Part shown: positions 42,473-48,587 of the stretch, piece by piece
Layout of the letters: every line of letters starts with the position of its first letter
Numbering within the stretch: the first letter of the stretch is position 1
DNA from: Minisyncoccota bacterium
GTDB lineage: Bacteria; Patescibacteriota; Minisyncoccia; Minisyncoccales; RBG-13-42-11
Assembly: GCA_028712445.1 (NCBI GenBank)
Contig: JAQTPY010000005.1
Location: 1-48,587 of the forward strand
DNA length: 48,587 nt
Direction of reading: 5' to 3'
Notes under the pieces: model-generated
The model's input: only the letters and a program-made list of their open reading frames with translations
What the model was told of the DNA's origin: nothing
Databases searched by the model: none
Position numbers and translations under genes: made by a program

Positions 42473-45435
42473 TATCTTTGAGCTTGATCGCAGATGTCTT
42501 TAAAATCACAGAAACTGCACTGCCATCCGGGAGTTGCTTTAAAATCGCTATTCTTTATTCTTTCTATTTCTGAAATTATTTTTTCTTTCAATTCATCCTT
42601 CTCTTTGCCTGAGCCCAGGAAAACAGCTTTCTTATCCTTTTCAACATAATGATAAATGAGTTTCTCCGGTTCCAATCCCATTACTTCCTCAGAGGCTATC
42701 TGGTAAATCAAAAGCTGCTCTTTGTCTTCTATGTCCAATTTTTCTTTGGCTCTGCCTGTCTTGTAATCAATAATGGCTACCCCTTTTTCGGTCTCGTCAA
42801 TCCTATCTATGACACCGAATAAAGTATGCCCCCCTATCTTTAAATTAAAGGGGATCTCCAGGGCCAAATTATCCTCTATTTCCAAAATCTTGGGAGGATT
42901 CTTTAAAAAATCGTCGTAGAAATCTTTAATTATATCTTTTCCAAGTTTAAAATAATCTTCTTTCTGTTTTTTGGATTCATACCATTCATCAATCCAATTT
43001 TTTTCGTAAATTTTTAACAAATCTTTCAGCTTCAGATTGTCATTCTTTGTTTTTCTAGCAAGCAGGTTGTCTACGTCTATCGTCGGCTCCTCTTTGAAAC
43101 CAAAAAGATTACTCTGGCCCACGCCGCTTCCCTCATTGGCATATCTTAAAAAATCATGGAGCGTAGCATGGATCGTTTTACCGAAAGAAAAGACGGCTTT
43201 TCCCTTAATGGGAACTCTCAGAATAAAAGCAAATTTATACTGTTGAGGGCATTTCTCAAAAGCTGCCAACTGGGAATAAGAAAAATGCTTAGGAAGATAG
43301 TTATTTTCGATTTTTAATTTATGGTTTGCAGTTTTTAGTTTCTCGGTCATTAATCCATTCTCTGTTTTTAATTTACGGTTTATGGTTTCAGGTTCGTCTT
43401 TGTATCCCATTTCAATCAAAAAACGGGAAAGTTTCTTTTTCCTCAATCCTCCGTAATCCTCGGCTGAAGTGAAATAAAGCTCTTTTTTAGCCCTGGTGAT
43501 ACCCACATAACAAAGTCTTCTTTCCTCCTGCAAATGAACGTCTCCTTTGGGCTTAATATCTTTTATCATTTCTTCCGGCAGCTCGATTAACTCCCCTCTT
43601 TCTGAGGTCGGAAATCTTTTATCTACCATGTTGGCTAAAAACACATATTTAAATTCCAGACCCTTGGCTCCGTGTATCGTCATTATTTTTATTAAATCGG
43701 GACCTTGTTCGGGGTCAAATTGGAGTTTTCCCTGTTCTCCTGAATCTATTTCGAGACTTATTTCCCTCATGAAGTTATTTAAAGTAGGTTCTATGGTGGA
43801 CTCCTCAAAACTTTTTACCCTTTTATAAAACTGGTTTAGAAGATCTATCTGCTCTTTTTCATCTTTTTCCACCAAATGCTTCAAATACCCTGAATCTTCC
43901 AGAAAAGCAACCAGTATTTCTGAAACCTGTTTTACTCTTGCCAAAAGACTGTGCTTTTTTATCAAGCTTAAAATCAAAGAAATCTTATTCTGACCCTCCT
44001 GGGACAAGCCATAAATCAAGGGCATTTCTTCTAAAGCTTCGTAAAGAGATTTTGTCCTTTTGTGGCTGTGCTGAGTGACCTTCATTATGTCCTGCGAAGA
44101 AATCTCCCAGAAAGGCATATTTAAAATCCTGAAAACAGCCGGACTTTCATGGTAATTGTCCAGAAGCTTAAAGTAAGAAATTATGTCCAGAACCACGGCT
44201 TTTGAATAAAGCCCTCTTGAGGCCAGGAACTGATAAGGCAAACCTACTCTTTCTAAAGCTTTAATAAAAGGATTGGCAGCGTCATTTGACCTGACCAGAA
44301 TTGCAAAATCATTATAAGTAGCTTCCTTGTCTTTTTTTAGGATCTCTAAAATCTTCTTTATTGTCTTTGAAATCTCCTCATCTAAAGTCTTTTCATGGAT
44401 GTGCTCGATTAGCCCTTCTCCGCCGTTTTCTGAAACAAGCTTTTTGCTTATTTTATTTACGCATTCAAGGCGGTCAGGATCATTGGCTTTAATAAACTTG
44501 TAAGCTAAATCCAGAATATTCTGGCAGGATCTGTAGTTTTTTACCAAAGACACCTGCTTAGCTTCAGGAAAATCATTCTTAAACTGCACTATATTTGTAA
44601 AAGATGCGCCCCTAAACCTATAGACTGCCTGGTCATCGTCAGCGCACACAGTAAGATTGTTACCCGGAGCCGCCAAGACTTTAATGAGCTCGTACTGAGC
44701 CCAGTTTGTATCCTGGAATTCATCAACCAAAATGTATTTGAATTTCTCTCTATATTTTTTCAAAATCAAGGGGCGTTTCTGAAATAATTTCAGACAATAG
44801 TTTATCAAGTCTCCGAAATCTAAAGAACTGTTTTCCAAAAGCAAACGCTGATAAACATGATAGGCCTGAGCCACTTCCTTTATTCTTTCTGACTCATCTT
44901 CTTCCGGCAAATCGTCTCTTGTCTTTAATTTCTCTGCGAATTCAATATAGTCTTCAGGATAAATGGCCTGATCCTTGCAGTGGGAAAAATGGGAAATTAA
45001 AGCTTGGATGAATTTTGTCGGATTTCCCAAGGGTTTATAATAGTCCAATTCAAATTTGTCCAAATTTCTGTAAACCAGAAGCCAGCCTGAAGTATTGTCT
45101 AGAATCTTAAAATCAGCAGGCAAACCGATGTCCAAGGCGTGGTCCCTTAAAACTCTTTCACAAAAAGAATGAAAGGTTGAAACCCAAAGATCCACATAGC
45201 CGTAAGGAAGAAGCATGTCCACCCTTTCCTCCATTTCAGCAGCCGCCTTCTCAGTGAAAGTGACAGCCAATATTTCTTCGGGCTTCGCTTTCTGCTTCTC
45301 GATCAAATGAACTATCCTTTGAGTAATTACCGTAGTTTTCCCTGTCCCGGCGCCAGCCACAATTAAAAGCGGTCCTTTGCCATGGATTACCGCTTTTTTC
45401 TGCTCTTCGTTAAGTTTTAACAAGTCCAAAGTCAT
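42472..45435 (-). CDS. UvrD/PcrA-type helicase fused to PD-(D/E)XK nuclease domain
   Basis: LLIVAGAGTGKTTVITQRI; ILVDEFQDTNWAQYELI; MTIHGAKGLEFKYVFL; C-terminal AIIDYKTGRAKEK...PGWQCSFCDFKDICDQ. Confidence 0.95.
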   Translation of the reverse strand: MTLDLLKLNEEQKKAVIHGKGPLLIVAGAGTGKTTVITQRIVHLIEKQKAKPEEILAVTFTEKAAAEMEERVDMLLPYGYVDLWVSTFHSFCERVLRDHALDIGLPADFKILDNTSGWLLVYRNLDKFELDYYKPLGNPTKFIQALISHFSHCKDQAIYPEDYIEFAEKLKTRDDLPEEDESERIKEVAQAYHVYQRLLLENSSLDFGDLINYCLKLFQKRPLILKKYREKFKYILVDEFQDTNWAQYELIKVLAAPGNNLTVCADDDQAVYRFRGASFTNIVQFKNDFPEAKQVSLVKNYRSCQNILDLAYKFIKANDPDRLECVNKISKKLVSENGGEGLIEHIHEKTLDEEISKTIKKILEILKKDKEATYNDFAILVRSNDAANPFIKALERVGLPYQFLASRGLYSKAVVLDIISYFKLLDNYHESPAVFRILNMPFWEISSQDIMKVTQHSHKRTKSLYEALEEMPLIYGLSQEGQNKISLILSLIKKHSLLARVKQVSEILVAFLEDSGYLKHLVEKDEKEQIDLLNQFYKRVKSFEESTIEPTLNNFMREISLEIDSGEQGKLQFDPEQGPDLIKIMTIHGAKGLEFKYVFLANMVDKRFPTSERGELIELPEEMIKDIKPKGDVHLQEERRLCYVGITRAKKELYFTSAEDYGGLRKKKLSRFLIEMGYKDEPETINRKLKTENGLMTEKLKTANHKLKIENNYLPKHFSYSQLAAFEKCPQQYKFAFILRVPIKGKAVFSFGKTIHATLHDFLRYANEGSGVGQSNLFGFKEEPTIDVDNLLARKTKNDNLKLKDLLKIYEKNWIDEWYESKKQKEDYFKLGKDIIKDFYDDFLKNPPKILEIEDNLALEIPFNLKIGGHTLFGVIDRIDETEKGVAIIDYKTGRAKEKLDIEDKEQLLIYQIASEEVMGLEPEKLIYHYVEKDKKAVFLGSGKEKDELKEKIISEIERIKNSDFKATPGWQCSFCDFKDICDQAQR
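43311..43381 (-). repeat. In-frame repeat within the helicase linker
   Basis: tttttaatttatggttt (43311-43327) and tttttaatttacggttt (43365-43381) match 16/17, offset 54 nt; encodes RKLKTENGLMTEKLKTANHKLKIEN. Confidence 0.75.
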
Positions 45436-45441
45436 TATCTT

Positions 45442-45470
45442 ATTGTACTTTTAGTAGCAAAAGCTAGCAA
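45442..45470 (-). promoter_or_regulatory. Helicase promoter TTGCTA-N17-TACAAT, -10 exactly 6 nt from ATG
   Basis: Minus: TACAAT-AAGATA-ATG (45435). Confidence 0.65.
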
Positions 45471-45551
45471 GTAAATAAAAACTGTATAAAATATGCCAAC
45501 AAAGTCAAATCCTCCCTTAAATCTCATTGAAATAACTACCCTAATCAAAAA

Positions 45552-45566
45552 CTCCCCTTAGGGGAG
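45552..45566 (-). terminator. Rho-independent terminator CTCCCC-TAA-GGGGAG followed by T5
   Basis: Follows the 45584-45814 gene. Confidence 0.75.
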
Positions 45567-45583
45567 CTTCGACAAACCGTTTA

Positions 45584-45814
45584 CTATTTCAATTTAAAGA
45601 CTCTTTCTTTTATTTTTTTGATCTTGACTGGATCTTCAAGGAATTCTCCTCTAAGTTTATACAAGAACGGCACCACTCCGCAACTTTTGCACTTTCCCCA
45701 GGCGCACTTTCCTTTCTTTTGATAGAGCGTCTGGCAAAGCTTGATTTCTTTCTTAAAAAAATCTTCTTTGATAATTTTTTTTAATTGAATTTTAGTGTCT
45801 AATTTATTTTTCAT
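45584..45814 (-). CDS. Small Cys-rich (putative metal-binding) hypothetical protein
   Basis: CQTLYQKKGKCAWGKCKSCG. Confidence 0.7.
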   Translation of the reverse strand: MKNKLDTKIQLKKIIKEDFFKKEIKLCQTLYQKKGKCAWGKCKSCGVVPFLYKLRGEFLEDPVKIKKIKERVFKLK

Positions 45815-46253
45815 TTAATTTACTCAAATCTCCATTAATGATTAAGGGCTTTACGCCTAAAATTTCCTCTTTGTAAGATAATTCAGGCACCTCATTCAGA
45901 ATATATATCTTCTTTTTCAGATAAAAAGCAAGGCCCATTTCCATCAAGGTATTCCCGCCAATATATCCCTTGACTCCTTTCTTGTCATAATTCAAAACCA
46001 ATATGGCATCCGACCAGGCGACTTTATTAAAATGTTCAAGAATAGCTTCTGCTTTCCTGTCCCAAACCCACTTTTCATCATTGGCTGCCGACTTTCGTAT
46101 CTTATAATATTCCTCCACTGGAATTAAATTACCCTCCCCATCTTTTAATTCAAGTGGCCATATTTTTACTTCGTGCCCCAATAATTCCATTTTCTTTTTT
46201 ACAGAATTTATTTCACTTTGGAAGGCAATGCTGCCGCAGATTGTTATTTTCAT
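45804..46253 (-). CDS. Nucleoside 2-deoxyribosyltransferase-like protein
   Basis: KITICGSIAFQSEI; WSDAILVLNYDKKGVKGYIGGNTLMEMGLAFYLKKKIYIL. Confidence 0.7.
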   Translation of the reverse strand: MKITICGSIAFQSEINSVKKKMELLGHEVKIWPLELKDGEGNLIPVEEYYKIRKSAANDEKWVWDRKAEAILEHFNKVAWSDAILVLNYDKKGVKGYIGGNTLMEMGLAFYLKKKIYILNEVPELSYKEEILGVKPLIINGDLSKLNEK

Positions 46254-46277
46254 AATTTGAACTTAACAAATAAAAAA

Positions 46278-46297
46278 GATAAGGTCTATACCTTATC
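46278..46297 (-). terminator. Rho-independent terminator GATAAGG-N6-CCTTATC followed by T6, overlapping the maf stop
   Basis: 7-bp stem. Confidence 0.75.
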
Positions 46298-46892
46298 CTA
46301 TAATATCCCACTTCTTCAGCATTTCAACCACTTCTTCTAAGGGAATCCCTCTTAATATATTGTTGTAGCTTCCCTCTATTCCCTTAATGAAAGATGATCC
46401 AATGCCCTTGAGAGGGTCATAACCCTGGGCGTAAGTCTTGAAGGCAGGATCCTGATCAAGATACTTATTTATTTCTTCTCTGGATATATTTCTCATTCTT
46501 ACTGCATTCTCAACGACCGATGACTGCGTCCTGTTTATAGTAGTTACCCTAGTAGCAGCGGTATAGATCATGTGGATTCCAGTAAAGAAGCTATAACAAT
46601 TGCCCGAAAGAATGGTCAATCTTTCAAAAGCATCTTCTCTAGACTTTGGTTTTTCCAGAATTTTACCCTGAAAACACCCTACCGAATCCATGCCGATCAC
46701 GACAACCTCTTCTTTCTGATTTTGAGCCACTGATTCAGCTTTCAGTCTAGAAAGATCCCTTACAAGTCCGCGAGGATCTTTTCTTTCAACCTGAGACTCA
46801 TCCACGTTGCTCCCCTCAACAACAAAAGGGATTCCTAAAAATTTAAACGCCTCGATGCGGTATGGCGAAGTTGTGGCTAGAATTATTTTCAT
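46293..46892 (-). CDS. maf: Maf-family nucleotide pyrophosphatase
   Basis: IILATTSPYRIEAFKFLGIPFVVEGSNVDES; VIGMDSVGCFQGKILEKPKSREDAFERLTILSG; SD AAGGAGGG. Confidence 0.9.
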   Translation of the reverse strand: MKIILATTSPYRIEAFKFLGIPFVVEGSNVDESQVERKDPRGLVRDLSRLKAESVAQNQKEEVVVIGMDSVGCFQGKILEKPKSREDAFERLTILSGNCYSFFTGIHMIYTAATRVTTINRTQSSVVENAVRMRNISREEINKYLDQDPAFKTYAQGYDPLKGIGSSFIKGIEGSYNNILRGIPLEEVVEMLKKWDIIG

Positions 46893-46941
46893 TTTTAACC
46901 CTCCTTAAACTATTCTTAGTTTATTATAATTTGCCTTAAAG

Positions 46942-47367
46942 TCAATCGCTTTTATTTAAACAAAAACCTGTGATTATGGCAATTATTACAAAGTATCCAA
47001 TATTCAGATACCAATCATCTATTCTTAAGGAAGAGAAACGATTGAATAAAAGAGGAATCCAGCTTGAACTTCCCCAAACGTGACCCAGGAAGAAAGTAAT
47101 ATAGACTATGATGCTCAAGGGTTTTTTAAGATTTGAAACAAAGAACAAAACAAAAAGAATGTATATTATCAAAAATCCGACAAAAGAAACCGGGTGGAGA
47201 GAAAGGAAAAACTTTCCCAAAGGGCCTGCTTCGTTGAAAAATTCGTAATTCTGCCAATAGCCCTTGGGTTGGCCAACCAAAGTGAAAACCAAATCCAGAA
47301 TCATTACTAAGATTAAGGGCAATAAGGCCAAAAAACGAGTTTTGGAAAATGGATTATTGATTTTCAT
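46942..47367 (-). CDS. Hypothetical polytopic membrane protein
   Basis: Several TM segments; overlaps the next ORF by 4 nt. Confidence 0.75.
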   Translation of the reverse strand: MKINNPFSKTRFLALLPLILVMILDLVFTLVGQPKGYWQNYEFFNEAGPLGKFFLSLHPVSFVGFLIIYILFVLFFVSNLKKPLSIIVYITFFLGHVWGSSSWIPLLFNRFSSLRIDDWYLNIGYFVIIAIITGFCLNKSD

Positions 47368-47684
47368 TTGACAATGCTTCCTGGCGGAACCTCTTCCTGG
47401 GGCACCAATAAAATGGGCCTTCCTTCTACGCTGACAGCCATAATCATTCCCGAGCTCTCCACTCCTCTCAGAATCCTTGGTTCAAGATTAACCACAAAGG
47501 GAAATTCCTTTCCAACCACAGATTCCGGAGTAAAATATTCTGCAATACCAGACACAATCTGTCTTTTTTCCTCCCCGAAATCAACCTCAAACTTTAAAAG
47601 CTTGTCTGAACCCTCGATCTTTTCAGCCGACAATATCTTGCCTATCCTCATATCCAATTTTTTGAAATCTTCAAAACTGATCAT
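47364..47684 (-). CDS. tRNA-binding OB-fold protein (MetRS C-terminal/CsaA-like)
   Basis: FEDFKKLDMRIGKILSAEKIEGSDKLLKFEVDFGEEKRQIVSGIAEYFTPESVVGKEFPFVVNLEPRILRGVESSGMIMA. Confidence 0.92.
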   Translation of the reverse strand: MISFEDFKKLDMRIGKILSAEKIEGSDKLLKFEVDFGEEKRQIVSGIAEYFTPESVVGKEFPFVVNLEPRILRGVESSGMIMAVSVEGRPILLVPQEEVPPGSIVK

Positions 47685-47734
47685 TTTGATATCTTATCAA
47701 ACTTAACAATAAATAAAAACTGCTTCAAAGAATT

Positions 47735-48520
47735 TTATTCTTCGCAAGGGATCTTAATAAGCTCTGCTTTGTAATACAAATCCTCTCCTTCTGTCAATAA
47801 AATCCCTGTGTCTGAAGCAGAAACGATTCTGTTCAGCCAGCTCCCGGTATTGGCCACCCTGCTTCCGTAATCAATTCCCGGCAAATGAGAATGCCCCATT
47901 ATCGCCCAGTCACCGTTTTTGGCCCCTATCGCCTTTTTGACAATCTTTTCATAAAGAAGGCTTATTCCAAATCTGTTTATCAAATAAGGTATCCCTCCGT
48001 CTTTGGCAAGATAATCTCCGTGCAAGACATAAAAAGACTGATTATTTTTTGCGTTTAACCTGAGAATTCCTTTGACGATATTTATCTCTTCTTTTCCGTT
48101 TTTCATTTCTTCTTTTTCTTTTTTAAACATCGGGTCATGATCATGCAAAGAAAGGACATAAAAAAATCTATTGGTTTTCCCGTCACGGATCCCTAACATT
48201 TCTTTAACTGTATTTATAAGCTTATCGCTCAATTCCGTATTTTGCTTCATATCGAAAAGATCACCGCCAATCACAAGGTTTCCAATATCGTTTTTATCAA
48301 GAAATTCGCCTATGCAAGAAAGGTCCCGTTTATTATTTTCCAAATGCAAATCTGAAACTATTAATACCTTTTCGCCCTCTATGGAGAATTCCTGAAAGGG
48401 AACTTCCCGCTTCAAGAAAAAAGGAAAAAAGTAAAAGGCAGGAAGCGCAATCAAAATTGAAATTGCGAAAAAGAAAATTTTTGGATGCCTTATTTTCTTG
48501 GCATTCAGCATATTAACCAT
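47735..48520 (-). CDS. Membrane-anchored calcineurin-like metallophosphoesterase (LpxH-like)
   Basis: VLIVSDLHLENN; LVIGGDLFDM; LHDHDP; VLHGDYLAKDG; WAIMGHSHLPG. Start moved inside the ORF because the track start (48547) lies in a terminator. Confidence 0.85.
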   Translation of the reverse strand: MVNMLNAKKIRHPKIFFFAISILIALPAFYFFPFFLKREVPFQEFSIEGEKVLIVSDLHLENNKRDLSCIGEFLDKNDIGNLVIGGDLFDMKQNTELSDKLINTVKEMLGIRDGKTNRFFYVLSLHDHDPMFKKEKEEMKNGKEEINIVKGILRLNAKNNQSFYVLHGDYLAKDGGIPYLINRFGISLLYEKIVKKAIGAKNGDWAIMGHSHLPGIDYGSRVANTGSWLNRIVSASDTGILLTEGEDLYYKAELIKIPCEE

Positions 48521-48537
48521 TATATCATTAAAAAAAG

Positions 48538-48569
48538 ACCCGCCCATCGCAACAATGCAATGAACGGGT
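48538..48569 (-). terminator. Rho-independent terminator of a gene beyond the right edge
   Basis: ACCCGTTCATTGC/GCGATGGGCGGGT, 13 bp with G-U pairs, followed by C-T7. Confidence 0.8.
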
Positions 48570-48587
48570 ATAGTTTAAACTTTTTCT

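Noticed and set aside
48521-48547. Track start of the metallophosphoesterase ORF
   Set aside because: The ATG at 48547 is within a strong terminator hairpin; a start at 48520 or 48511 is more likely.

Overview
The window is a gene-dense, AT-rich bacterial chromosome segment. Its 16S type (515-region GTGCCAGCAGCCGCGGTGATACG), DUF5652-like protein and compact gene style suggest a Candidate Phyla Radiation (Parcubacteria-like) genome. The lineage call is inference. Almost everything is on the minus strand. Contents: a 3'-truncated 16S rRNA gene at the left edge; tRNA-Thr(TGT); rpsB-tsf; rpmE-prfA on the plus strand; a lytic transglycosylase; rplY; a carbon-metabolism block (class II aldolase, PfkB kinase, PEP synthase, acetate kinase, PduL); two ankyrin proteins flanking a Nudix protein; an MBOAT/SGNH-like pair; GAPDH; a thiol-redox and copper block (DsbA-like, Grx-like, DUF1858, CopA, DUF2318-like, HMA-TauE/SafE-cupredoxin fusion, CsoR, CcdA-like); an iscR-iscS-iscU-mnmA cluster; gpm-eno; trxB; an FtsZ-family protein; greA; ychF; PIN-PhoH; UvrD-like helicase/nuclease; Maf; and a metallophosphoesterase. 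The most unusual items not in the ORF track are: (1) a self-contained ~130-nt transcription unit between 16S and tRNA-Thr, with a consensus promoter, a 16-aa ORF MAKKKAKKKACCCCKK and a terminator; (2) a tandemly duplicated greA promoter whose -35/-10 spacers are perfect palindromes; (3) an E. coli-type IscR operator abutting the iscR -10; (4) a CsoR-like dyad at the promoter of a copper/thiol operon led by an uncharacterised Cys-rich membrane protein; (5) two translation-initiation classes, near-leaderless genes with -10 boxes 6 or 10 nt from ATG versus a minority of strong Shine-Dalgarno genes; (6) two copies of a REP-like GGGATGTGC hairpin. No searches were run. All family calls come from reading motifs.
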